Shown piece by piece: positions 1-7,152 of a DNA stretch of 47,150 nucleotides. Both the position numbers and the translations under genes were made by a program. The stretch lies in contig JAQICJ010000076.1 in NCBI GenBank assembly GCA_027858615.1, positions 1 to 47,150 of the forward strand. Direction: 5' to 3'. The stretch's first letter is position 1. The number at the start of each line of letters is the position of its first letter. Below the pieces are notes generated by a model, which was not told the origin of the DNA, searched no databases, and saw nothing but the letters and a program-made list of their open reading frames with translations. The stretch comes from Deltaproteobacteria bacterium. Lineage in GTDB: Bacteria > Myxococcota_A > Polyangia > HGW-17.

Positions 1-59
1 TCAACTATTAACAATAAATCTCATAAATGCTGGGCTAATCTAGTCCTGAAAGGTTAATC

Positions 60-254
60 ATGAAAGACGACAAAATCCTTACAACTACAGAGGTTTGTGA
101 CCTCCTTAAAACAAACAAAAACACTCTCTATATGAAAATCCGTGATAAAGGTTTACCGGCGTTTAAATTAGGATTAGGCTATAGGTTTTCATTGAAAAAA
201 TTGAAAGAATGGATGGAAACTCAATTCAATGAAAGCTCTTCAAAAAATAAATAG
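60..254 (+). CDS. Excisionase/AlpA-like helix-turn-helix DNA-binding protein
   Basis: This 64-residue protein is nearly all one winged helix-turn-helix of the excisionase/MerR-like (HTH_17) type. The pattern is a 'TTTEVCDLLKTNKNTLYMKI' recognition unit, then 'GLPAFKLGLGYRFSLKKLKEW', the usual 'lPafKlG..yRf....l..Wl' signature of the family. Such proteins bind att or promoter DNA and bias a tyrosine recombinase toward excision, or act as AlpA-type activators. The ATG at 60 has a GAAAGG Shine-Dalgarno at 48-53. The integrase gene lies downstream on the same strand after a 420-bp structured spacer, which supports a recombination directionality role. A transcriptional regulator of the element is the alternative. 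The family call is firm; the Xis function is inferred from position. Confidence 0.8.
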   Translation: MKDDKILTTTEVCDLLKTNKNTLYMKIRDKGLPAFKLGLGYRFSLKKLKEWMETQFNESSSKNK

Positions 255-273
255 ATTATAATCTAAATAGTTC

Positions 274-427
274 TAGTCCCAAAAAGGAGGGTCATCGTCT
301 GGAAACAGAAGTTGAATTGTGCTGCTTTGTCATAACTGTCAAAAATAGTGGTTATCTTCACAGTTACTCCACATATCTCAGTTCAACTTCTTCCACAGTC
401 AATAACCCCTATCCTGGGACAGGAATA
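274..427 (+). repeat. Diverged copy of the 166-bp TIR element (copy A)
   Basis: It aligns along its length with 10106-10271 and 21380-21545. Shared blocks are 'GTCATCGTCTGG', 'CTGCTTTGT', 'AAATAGTG', 'AACTTCTTC' and 'GGGAC.GGAA' at the right end. The terminal inverted repeat is reduced to GTCCC/GGGAC. Two internal stems are visible: TAACTGT (333-339) with ACAGTTA (360-366), and GAAGTTGAA (309-317) with TTCAACTTC (381-389). It begins about 20 bp after the stop codon of the xis-like gene. No ORF is contained in it. Confidence 0.75.
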
Positions 428-453
428 AAATAGTAATTATCTGTCTCTCAAAA

Positions 454-504
454 TTGAAGGGTTTAAAGTAACTGCAGGTATTAACAGTTACTACAAGCCC
501 TTCA
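454..504. other. Two-tier hairpin between xis-like gene and integrase
   Basis: TGAAGGG (455-461) pairs with CCCTTCA (498-504), and inside it AGTAACTG (467-474) pairs with CAGTTACT (485-492), leaving a 10-nt loop. The 8-mer CAGTTACT also occurs at 361-368. The rest of the 428-675 spacer has only weaker inverted repeats (for example AAGC/GCTT around 517-531) and no convincing ORF. It could be a regulatory leader for the integrase or a set of integrase/Xis arm-binding sites. It lacks a T-run, so a simple intrinsic terminator is unlikely. Confidence 0.55.
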
Positions 505-675
505 GTTTCGCTTCTTAAGCCTTAATAGCTTTGTGACATGGTTGAGAAGGTTATTTACTTTGAAACAATGTTCTCTTGCCCTCTCAGAAAGCATCGGGAC
601 AATTTATTTGAATTAAAACAAAATGACGGCTATATCATAAGTTGATGCTGCTGTCGTAACAAATGGAGATCAATT

Positions 676-1737
676 TTGGCCTCTAAATATACGACAAATA
701 ATGGTTTTAGATGGATGGGAGATCTGTCTGTCTACAGTGAAAGAAAGGATAAGGTGATCAGAAAAAGGAAGAAAGGTTTCAAAACAAAAAAAGCTTCAAA
801 AGCTTGGGAAAGTTCTAATCATTTAAAAATAATCGAAGGACGAGATATTGCCCCGAAAAATATAGATAGAACTGTTAAAGTTCAGAAAGTATGGCAAAAT
901 TTTATCGATAACAAAAAGAATTTAAATCTTAAATTTTCTACGGTTGTAGGTTATCAATCCATTTATGCCAATCACTTTTCAGAATTATTTCAAAATAGCT
1001 CTATTTCCACGGTTGATATATCTGTTGAGAGAATTATTGAAGATGTTTTGCAAAAAGATATTACAGCTAAAACCAAAAACAACATTCTTGGTTTACTAAA
1101 ATCTTTTTGTAATTATCTCAATAAAAAAGGATATCTTTCAAATATCTCTTTTGATTTTCCAAAAATCAAAAGTGATGATCCAGGTTTCAGGTATTTATCT
1201 TCAGAAGAGATTGAAGCAGTAAAGACAGAATTAAAGTCTACAGATAAAAAATATTACCTGATGTTTATTTTAGCTATCAAGACTGGTTTAAGAATGGGTG
1301 AGTTATTTGCTTTGAGGTGGAAGGATATAAATTTTCAAAAAAATTTACTAACAGTAAATATTAACTATGTAATGAAGAAAATTACTACACCAAAAGGTAG
1401 ACGTAGTAGAACTATCCCCATCTCGAATTTTACTATTGAAGAACTTAAAAAGCACCAACATGATAGAGAATTTATATTTTCTAAACCCAATGGTGACTTT
1501 TTATCAAAATCAATGGCAGACAAAGTGTTAAGGAGATCAAGTGTAACTGCCAATGTAAAGCCTTTTGGCTGGCATGTCCTAAGACATACCTTCGCTAGCA
1601 TTCTGGCCTGCAATGGCACCTCTATGGCTGTTATCCAGAAACTACTTGGTCATCGTGATATAAAAACCACTTTAAAGTATGCTCACTTATCCCCCAAAAC
1701 AAAGCGAAAGGCTATTGGTGTTTTGGACAATTACTGA
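676..1737 (+). CDS. int: Tyrosine recombinase (phage-type integrase)
   Basis: This 353-residue integrase of the XerC/phage family catalyses site-specific insertion and excision by Holliday-junction strand exchange. The N-terminal third is basic and matches an arm/core-binding region; a SAM-like core-binding domain covers roughly residues 70-160, and the catalytic domain about 170-345. The catalytic set is complete: Arg206 in 'TGLRMGEL', Lys240, His300 and Arg303 in 'HVLRHTFAS', His326 in 'LLGHRDIKTT' and nucleophile Tyr335. The start is TTG at 676, supported by GGAG at 665-668; there is no in-frame ATG with a better site. The gene points at the 3' end of tRNA-Asp about 160 bp away, the usual arrangement for an element integrated in a tRNA gene. 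The rest of the element lies left of the window. Confidence 0.95.
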   Translation: MASKYTTNNGFRWMGDLSVYSERKDKVIRKRKKGFKTKKASKAWESSNHLKIIEGRDIAPKNIDRTVKVQKVWQNFIDNKKNLNLKFSTVVGYQSIYANHFSELFQNSSISTVDISVERIIEDVLQKDITAKTKNNILGLLKSFCNYLNKKGYLSNISFDFPKIKSDDPGFRYLSSEEIEAVKTELKSTDKKYYLMFILAIKTGLRMGELFALRWKDINFQKNLLTVNINYVMKKITTPKGRRSRTIPISNFTIEELKKHQHDREFIFSKPNGDFLSKSMADKVLRRSSVTANVKPFGWHVLRHTFASILACNGTSMAVIQKLLGHRDIKTTLKYAHLSPKTKRKAIGVLDNY

Positions 1738-1831
1738 TCAGATTTAGAATACTTCGTCTATTTTTACCAAGAAGAATATATTCTCTTTTTTTGTTAGATC
1801 TCACCAAATCAACTTTAAACTAGGTTGACTG

Positions 1832-1848
1832 CGTCACTCAAAGTGACG
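1832..1848. other. Short perfect hairpin between integrase and tRNA-Asp
   Basis: CGTCACT (1832-1838) and AGTGACG (1842-1848) form a 7-bp stem with a 3-nt loop, 95 bp after the integrase stop. There is no T-run on either side. It may be a weak terminator or a recombination site component. Confidence 0.4.
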
Positions 1849-1898
1849 AGATTCATGCCCCTTAATCTCTTATTGGTTGTAATATCAATGAGTTGAGT

Positions 1899-1975
<77 letters not shown>

Positions 1976-1986
1976 AAAGTGATAGA

Positions 1987-2003
1987 AACTCCCTATGGGA
2001 GTT
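1987..2003. other. Hairpin in the spacer between the two tRNAs
   Basis: AACTCCC (1987-1993) and GGGAGTT (1997-2003) make a perfect 7-bp stem with a 3-nt loop directly downstream of tRNA-Val. It probably helps set the 3' processing site of the tRNA-Val precursor in a two-tRNA transcript. The role is inferred. Confidence 0.45.
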
Positions 2004-2004
2004 G

Positions 2005-2077
2005 TGGGCGGAACAGGGCTCGAACCTATGACCTATTGGGTGTAAACCAATTGCTCTTCCAACTGAGCTACCCGCCC
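2005..2077 (-). tRNA. tRNA-Val (anticodon UAC), CCA not encoded
   Basis: A minus-strand cloverleaf: acceptor GGGCGGG/TCCGCCC, D-arm GCTC...GAGC, anticodon arm ATTGG-UUUACAC-CCAAT with anticodon UAC, T-loop GGTTCGAGCCC, discriminator A. After the discriminator the DNA reads CAA, so CCA must be added by CCA transferase, unlike the neighbouring tRNA-Asp. The two genes are about 30 bp apart and are probably co-transcribed from a promoter near 2154-2182. Confidence 0.96.
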
Positions 2078-2153
2078 GGGAATCTGCAGGGTTCTGGGCC
2101 CTGCATTTTAAATAACAGAAGTCAAAAGTTCCGTTATTTAAAAAGCGTGAATT

Positions 2154-2182
2154 GAAATACGGTATATTTTGGAAACTGTCAA
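2154..2182 (-). promoter_or_regulatory. Candidate sigma-70-type promoter for the tRNA-Val/tRNA-Asp transcript
   Basis: Reading the minus strand, a perfect TTGACA -35 (2177-2182) is followed after 17 nt by TATTTC (2154-2159) as a weak -10. It lies about 75 bp upstream of the tRNA-Val 5' end. The expected leader carries two hairpins: AAATAAC/GTTATTT (2109-2139), and TGCAGGG/CCCTGCA (2085-2105) ending just before the tRNA. Confidence 0.45.
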
Positions 2183-2227
2183 CCATTTTTTGAAATAAAA
2201 ATTAAAATTTGATGTTTTTTTTGGGCG

Positions 2228-2436
2228 GGAGGTAGGGGAAGAGTCTGGTATTGAGGTTTTTTTTTGCTTTACTGGTTTGTTTGTTGATGGGAGGGTGCAA
2301 AACCTTCCCCTGTACTTTCGAAGTGGGTTTTTGGGGGATAAAAACTAACGGAGGGTGGGGGATTCTGCTTTGCTGGTTTGTTTGTTGACGGGATGGGTGC
2401 AGGAACCTCCCCTGGGTTTTTCGGGGTGCGTTTGTG
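2228..2436. repeat. Imperfect ~100-bp tandem repeat, G-rich on the plus strand
   Basis: Two units are offset by 101 bp. The cores starting at 2272 and 2373 share 'CTGGTTTGTTTGTTGA', then 'CGGGATGGGTGCAGGAAC'-like, 'CTCCCCTG' and 'GGGTTTTT' segments; the preceding GGGAGGTAGGGG (about 2227) and GGAGGGTGGGGG (about 2350) also correspond. The stretch has no credible ORF and fills most of the gap between the tRNA promoter and the next gene. Purpose unknown. Confidence 0.6.
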
Positions 2437-2570
2437 GGACTTTAAGGAGAAAATTATGTAGTTAAAATTACTTGTCCGAAAGTTTGTTATGTACTAAAAG
2501 TTGCAACCTGACAGTTTTTATTCTAAGATTACGTATTAATCAGAAACTGTTCAAATCAAGGAGATTGTTT

Positions 2571-3614
2571 GTGGAACTGGAAATTTTATTAAGACTGATA
2601 TTAATTGGCGTTCTGCTGGCTTTATCAGGTTTTTTTTCAGGTTCCGAAGTAGCTTTTTTCTCTCTTGATCCCGTTGCCCGCAAAAAGCAGTTGATCTCCA
2701 AGGATAAAAACTCCAAAAGAATGCTCTGGCTTCTGCATCAACCCCGCAGGTTGATTATCACCTTGCTGGTAGGCAATGAAATCGTCAATATTTCCACTTC
2801 ATCCATCAGTGCAACTTTGTCGAAACTTGTTTTCACTGAAGCTAGTCAATTGGAAAGAATCCTAATCTCGATTTTCATTGTATTGCCAATTCTTTTGATA
2901 TTTGGAGAAATTACTCCTAAAACAATTGCCTACCACACTTCTGAAGGATGGAGTACCAAAGTTGCCACTCCCCTGTATTTTTTTGCAAAATTAATTAAAC
3001 CGATCCGTTTAATTTTTCGTAAAGTTTCCGATCTGGTAGTGAATTTGCTAGGCGGCAAAATCTACTCCAGACATAAGGAAATCAAAGAAAAAGATTTTAT
3101 CATGCTGGTGGAAAAAGGTAATAAATACGGTAATATACTCGATCAGGAAGGTCATCTGATTAAAAACGTATTTAAATTTGGCGATAAACTGGTAAAGGAT
3201 GTCATGACTCCCAAAAAGGACATCTATTCCATTCCTGGCAATATCAATACTTCAGAACTTTTACACAAAATCAGAAAGGGAACTTTCTCCAGGGTTCCTG
3301 TTATTCGTCCCAATACCAAGGAAGTTCTCGGTATTCTTCATATTAAAGATATCATTAATATCGATTTTGAAGACAACGATTTTTCTGTGATGGATTTTAT
3401 CACTCCGCCATTTTATGTTTCCCAGAATACCAAATGTCTTCGTTTGGTAAACGAATTCCAGAAACGCCACATTCATTTCGCAATTGTCCTCAACCAATCA
3501 GGTAAAATTGCAGGTCTTGTCACAATGGAAGATCTGCTTGAACAACTGGTGGGGGAAATAATCGATGAAAAAGAAAATAAAATCAAAAGCTTCAAATCAG
3601 GAGAACCAGCTTGA
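2571..3614 (+). CDS. CNNM (DUF21)-CBS membrane protein, CorC/hemolysin-C-like
   Basis: This 347-residue inner-membrane protein of the CNNM/CorB-like family is associated with divalent metal (Mg2+/Co2+) transport or homeostasis. An N-terminal DUF21 transmembrane domain (about residues 1-185; signatures 'SGFFSGSEVAFFSL' and 'LLIFGEITPKTIA') is followed by two CBS domains (about 205-325; 'VMTPKKDIYSIP', 'SRVPVI', 'HFAIVLNQSGKIAGLVTMEDLLEQLVGEI'). The usual C-terminal CorC_HlyC domain is missing; the protein ends soon after the second CBS. The start is taken as GTG 2571, seven bases after AAGGAG (2558-2563); the longer reading from TTG 2472 has no ribosome site and adds unrelated residues. The stop overlaps the next start, so the two paralogues are translationally coupled and may form a heteromer. 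Confidence 0.9.
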   Translation: MELEILLRLILIGVLLALSGFFSGSEVAFFSLDPVARKKQLISKDKNSKRMLWLLHQPRRLIITLLVGNEIVNISTSSISATLSKLVFTEASQLERILISIFIVLPILLIFGEITPKTIAYHTSEGWSTKVATPLYFFAKLIKPIRLIFRKVSDLVVNLLGGKIYSRHKEIKEKDFIMLVEKGNKYGNILDQEGHLIKNVFKFGDKLVKDVMTPKKDIYSIPGNINTSELLHKIRKGTFSRVPVIRPNTKEVLGILHIKDIINIDFEDNDFSVMDFITPPFYVSQNTKCLRLVNEFQKRHIHFAIVLNQSGKIAGLVTMEDLLEQLVGEIIDEKENKIKSFKSGEPA

Positions 3615-4906
3615 GTCCTTTTCTTGTTTTAATTGTCTTTATTGCAGCCCTTCTCCTGGAAGGATTTTTCTCCGGCTCAGAGATAGCCATAGTGTCCTGC
3701 AACAAAAATATAATCGAAAAACAGGCTGAAGAAGGCAACAAGGGCGCGGCTCTGGTTCTCAAACTACTGCGCAAACCCAATAATCTTCTGGCCATCACCC
3801 TTATTGGAACCAATCTTTCCGCTGTCACCAACACTGTAGTGGTTACTTTGTTTTTTCTGCAAAAGTTTGGAATCAAGGGCGAGCTTTATGCCTTTTTGCT
3901 CATGTCGCCCAGTATTCTTCTTTTTGGCGAAATCATCCCCAAAGCCATCTACCAGCAAAATGCCACCAAATTTGCCACTAAAATAAGTTTTCCCCTTAGA
4001 ATTTTCGGTGTTATTTTCTCCCCCCTGGTACTGCTTTTGGGTCTTTTTTCCCGCAGTGCCACTTCTTTTCTTGGTATCAAACAAAATAAAGCCAATGCTC
4101 TTTCCAGGGAAGATCTTCAATTTCTGCTCAAAGATTACGAAAAATCAGGTTATGACAACGAAGAAGAAATTCCATCTCTGGAAATGGATTCCATCAAAGA
4201 GGGAGAACGGGATATCATCCAGAATATACTTAATCTGCGTGATACTACCGTGGAAGAAGTAATGCTACCCTACAGCGAGGTTCTTTCGGCGCCTGTTCAT
4301 ACTCCCATTTCCAAACTGGCGGAGATAGTCAAACATAACGGTTTCACCCGCATCCCCGTCTATAAAGACCGCATCGACAACGTGGTGGGCTTTGTTCATG
4401 GATTTGATATTCTCAATGCACGAGATAAATCAATCACCGCAGACAAAATCATGCAACCCCCCATTTTTGCGCCTGAATTTCAAAAGGCCTTCAGGCTGCT
4501 GGTAGACCTGCAACAGGCTCGAAAAGGAATAGCCATCATTGTTAATGAGTACGGCGGAGCCGAAGGTATAGCCACCATTGAAGACGTTCTCGAAGAAATA
4601 GTCGGGGAAATTGAAGATGAATTTGACAAACCAGATGCCGTTATCAAAAAACTCGATGAATATTCCTATCTCATGAACGGCCGGGTTACTATCAATCAGA
4701 TTAATGAAGAATTGGAAATTGAAATAGAAGAAAATCCCGAATACGAAACTGTAGCCGGACTTATGCTGCACTATCTCAAACACTTGCCTTCAGTGAAGGA
4801 TTCCATCTATCTCAAAGAACACCACCTTCGAATTGAAGTCACCAGAATGAGCGACCGGGCAATTTTGCAACTGAAAATAATCCTCGATACCCCCACCGAA
4901 CCATAA
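3611..4906 (+). CDS. CNNM-CBS-CorC_HlyC domain membrane protein
   Basis: This is a full-length 431-residue member of the same family as its neighbour: DUF21 transmembrane domain (about 1-190; 'EGFFSGSEIAIVS', 'LLFGEIIPKAIYQ'), paired CBS domains (about 205-325; 'VEEVMLPYSEV', 'TRIPVYKDRIDNVVGFVH', 'EYGGAEGIATIEDVLEEIVGEI') and a C-terminal CorC_HlyC domain (about 340-425; 'GRVTINQINEEL', 'YETVAGLMLHYL'). The family is linked to magnesium efflux or homeostasis; 'hemolysin' names in the family are historical. The start is TTG 3611, overlapping the previous stop as TTGA, with CAGGAG at 3598-3603. The tandem of a short and a long paralogue suggests a two-subunit assembly, which is inference. Confidence 0.92.
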   Translation: MSPFLVLIVFIAALLLEGFFSGSEIAIVSCNKNIIEKQAEEGNKGAALVLKLLRKPNNLLAITLIGTNLSAVTNTVVVTLFFLQKFGIKGELYAFLLMSPSILLFGEIIPKAIYQQNATKFATKISFPLRIFGVIFSPLVLLLGLFSRSATSFLGIKQNKANALSREDLQFLLKDYEKSGYDNEEEIPSLEMDSIKEGERDIIQNILNLRDTTVEEVMLPYSEVLSAPVHTPISKLAEIVKHNGFTRIPVYKDRIDNVVGFVHGFDILNARDKSITADKIMQPPIFAPEFQKAFRLLVDLQQARKGIAIIVNEYGGAEGIATIEDVLEEIVGEIEDEFDKPDAVIKKLDEYSYLMNGRVTINQINEELEIEIEENPEYETVAGLMLHYLKHLPSVKDSIYLKEHHLRIEVTRMSDRAILQLKIILDTPTEP

Positions 4907-4921
4907 TTTGTCTTTTCTTTG

Positions 4922-4966
4922 CAGAGTCTGAACTTTCCGCAAATATCCGGTTCCAGACTGATTCTG
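4922..4966. terminator. Imperfect hairpin between convergent genes (probable bidirectional terminator)
   Basis: CAGAGTCTGAAC (4922-4933) pairs imperfectly with GTTCCAGACTGATTCTG (4950-4966), with one or two bulges. It sits between the ends of the plus-strand CNNM pair and the minus-strand kam/RNase Y operon. A TAGTTCCCG string at 4992-5000 just beside the next stop resembles one end of the 166-bp repeat, though this may be chance. Confidence 0.5.
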
Positions 4967-5002
4967 ATAATTTCCCCTGTCAAATATATAATAGTTCCCG
5001 TT

Positions 5003-5566
5003 TTAAATATCTTGAGATTCTTGGAACAAAGAGTCGATACTGCTGGATGATCTGGATATTTTAATTGTTTTACCGTTTTGTAATTCCAATTGTGAAATTC
5101 TGCCCCTTCTTTCCCGAAGCAGATGATTCAGAAAATTACAGATGAAATCCACCAGAAAAGCGGAAATAATCAATAAAAATCCCCAGAACACAGGAGCAAG
5201 TTCGCCCCCGTAAATCCCCCGAAATATCTGCATCATTCCCAACACAAAAAGATAGAACATAAAAACCAGGCCCAGATATACAAGAGCGCTGTCTCCCTCT
5301 TTTCCTTCGGAAAAGGCGGTAATTCTACTTAAGGGAACAGTCATTTTTTTTTCCTGAAAGGGAACTCCGAGACAGATTTGTTTTAATTGGATGATTATTT
5401 TCCTGTCTTGCAAAAACAAACTGACAGTTGTTTTGAGACCCACCAGAATACCAAGAAATCTCACGAAATAAACAAGGAGGTAGGCCAGGGAAAATACACC
5501 AATAAAGAAGAAAACACCTTCTTTGTTGTTTTTGAGGAGAATTCCCTTGAGATCTGGCTGTTTCAT
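5003..5566 (-). CDS. Uncharacterised integral membrane protein
   Basis: I do not recognise this 187-residue protein. It shows a hydrophobic segment at about residues 17-45, a soluble stretch with 'LFLQDRKIIIQLKQICLG', a second hydrophobic pair at about 93-145, and a basic, Ser-rich C-terminus ('LRERRGRISQLELQNGKTI', 'SRSSSSID'). The middle part, short beta-prone strands between membrane helices, loosely resembles membrane-anchored PH-like proteins, but no motif supports a name. Its ATG overlaps the RNase Y-like gene stop as ATGA, so it is the last gene of the kamD-kamE-RNase Y operon and is translationally coupled. Its partner may be the membrane-anchored RNase Y-like protein. It is followed by the hairpin at 4922-4966. 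Confidence 0.7.
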   Translation of the reverse strand: MKQPDLKGILLKNNKEGVFFFIGVFSLAYLLVYFVRFLGILVGLKTTVSLFLQDRKIIIQLKQICLGVPFQEKKMTVPLSRITAFSEGKEGDSALVYLGLVFMFYLFVLGMMQIFRGIYGGELAPVFWGFLLIISAFLVDFICNFLNHLLRERRGRISQLELQNGKTIKISRSSSSIDSLFQESQDI

Positions 5567-7125
5567 TTGGCTATTTCCACTGATTTGAATTTACGGATCA
5601 GGGTTACTTTGATTTGACCGGGAAAGATAATGTCGTCGGATATTTTTTCGGATATTTTGTGAGCTAGCTCTGACATATCTTTGTCTTTTACCTTTTTATT
5701 GTCCAACTCTATCCTGAGTTCGCGTCCGGCCTGAACTGCAGAGACATCTTTTACCCCTTTGAACCTGCTGGCAAGTTGGGTCAGATCCTGAATACGGGTA
5801 AAATAACTGTCGGAAAATTCTTTTCGGGCTCCGGGACGGGCTCCGGAAAGAGCATCCACAGCCATAACCAGTGTAGAATAAAGAGATTTGACAGATTTAT
5901 CTCCATGGTGGGAAGCAATTGCGTTGACAATCAATTCGTTTTCACCACAATCTTCAGCCAATTTAGCACCAATGAGAGCATGGGAACCTTCAACTATATG
6001 GGTTAGAGACTTGCCAATATCATGCAAAAGAGCGGCTCGCTTGGCAAAGCGAACATCAAGATCGAGCTCGTGAGCTATAAGCCCAATCAATTGAGCAGCT
6101 TCGATGGAGTGAACCCATTGATTCTGGGTATAACTGGTTCTAAAATACAACCTGCCTAAATGGCGAAGTAACTCTTTTTTGCCGGTGGGTTTGAGATTGA
6201 TGATTTTGAAAGCTTTTCGGCCGTAACCAAGAAGTTCGTTGTCCATGTCCCTGCTTTTTTTGTCTTTCAGCTTCTTGATTTCCTGCAGGGTCTTGATTTT
6301 TGATGGCAGTTTTTCCAGAACCCGGCGGCAGATCTCACGATTAACGGCATCAAGGGTATCGAATTTGATGGTTACGATCTTTTTCTCGATGATGGGCATC
6401 ATTTTGATATCAAGAATTTCTTCAAGCCGGCTGATATCATTGTTACTGATTTCAAGGAGTCTTTCATATTCCCTGTTGGAGAGCTCTGCATGAATTGGAG
6501 GTCTGTTGACTTTGATCTTGCGAGTTATCCTGCCTATAGAAATGCCGATGATCCTTTTGGCAAAGGGGACAAATTCAGATTCTGAAATTTCGGAAGTTTC
6601 TCTCAATACAGCCTTGTTCTGATTGCGGGATTTTTCGACAAGTTCGTTTTTAATTTTGTCAACCAGATCTTTTTTGCTTAATCCGGCTATTTCTTGAAGC
6701 TTTCTGACCATCTCCCTGCGAAAATATTGTGCTGTTTTTTTGTTGGATTTATTTTTATATCTCAGTTTCTCCAGAAGCTGATAGTGGCGATTAACTTCAT
6801 TGAAGCCTTTGTCAAATTCTTTGTTAATAAGCTCAAGGCGCTGAGATTCACCTTCTACCTGTAATTCATAATTATGCAGTTCTTCCTCCTGAAGTATATT
6901 TTCCTGTTCAACTTCTTTTTTGGCTTCGATTTGAATTTTGAAGGCTTCTTCCTTGGCTTTGTCAAGAACAGACGAAGCTTCCTGTCTGCTTTCCTGCAGA
7001 ATTTGTTCGGCCTGTTTGCGATTGGTCTGCAGACGATGCTGCCTGCGCCGGTAACTGAATCTGTAAACCAGTACTGTAGTCAGAGTCAATCCAAGTGAAA
7101 ATGTAAATATAATTCCTAAAACCAT
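5563..7125 (-). CDS. RNase Y-like membrane-anchored HD phosphohydrolase with degenerate KH domain
   Basis: This 520-residue protein has RNase Y architecture: one N-terminal transmembrane helix (about 1-22), a long charged coiled coil (about 30-150), a KH region and a C-terminal HD domain. The HD domain is well kept: 'HSIEAAQLIGLIA' (His339), 'AKRAALLHDIGK' (His368/Asp369), 'EGSHALIGAKLAEDCG', 'AIASHHGDKS' and 'ADALSGARPGAR'. RNase Y is an endoribonuclease that initiates mRNA decay at the membrane. The KH region has lost the 'GREGRNI' RNA-gripping loop; the aligned place reads 'LEISNNDISRLEEIL', and about 40 extra residues precede it. RNA binding may therefore differ. It follows kamE by 27 bp and is probably in that operon. 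It may be a paralogue of the housekeeping enzyme, so I leave the symbol blank. Confidence 0.85.
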   Translation of the reverse strand: MVLGIIFTFSLGLTLTTVLVYRFSYRRRQHRLQTNRKQAEQILQESRQEASSVLDKAKEEAFKIQIEAKKEVEQENILQEEELHNYELQVEGESQRLELINKEFDKGFNEVNRHYQLLEKLRYKNKSNKKTAQYFRREMVRKLQEIAGLSKKDLVDKIKNELVEKSRNQNKAVLRETSEISESEFVPFAKRIIGISIGRITRKIKVNRPPIHAELSNREYERLLEISNNDISRLEEILDIKMMPIIEKKIVTIKFDTLDAVNREICRRVLEKLPSKIKTLQEIKKLKDKKSRDMDNELLGYGRKAFKIINLKPTGKKELLRHLGRLYFRTSYTQNQWVHSIEAAQLIGLIAHELDLDVRFAKRAALLHDIGKSLTHIVEGSHALIGAKLAEDCGENELIVNAIASHHGDKSVKSLYSTLVMAVDALSGARPGARKEFSDSYFTRIQDLTQLASRFKGVKDVSAVQAGRELRIELDNKKVKDKDMSELAHKISEKISDDIIFPGQIKVTLIRKFKSVEIAK

Positions 7126-7152
7126 TGTTTACTCAACTTTAACCCTCTGGGT

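Noticed and set aside
274-427. Integron attC site
   Set aside because: The ends lack the RYYYAAC/GTTRRRY core sites, copies are 10 kb apart between unrelated host genes, and no integron integrase is present.
2472-2570. N-terminal extension of the first CNNM protein
   Set aside because: The TTG at 2472 has no Shine-Dalgarno, and the added residues are not membrane-domain like; GTG 2571 with AAGGAG is better.
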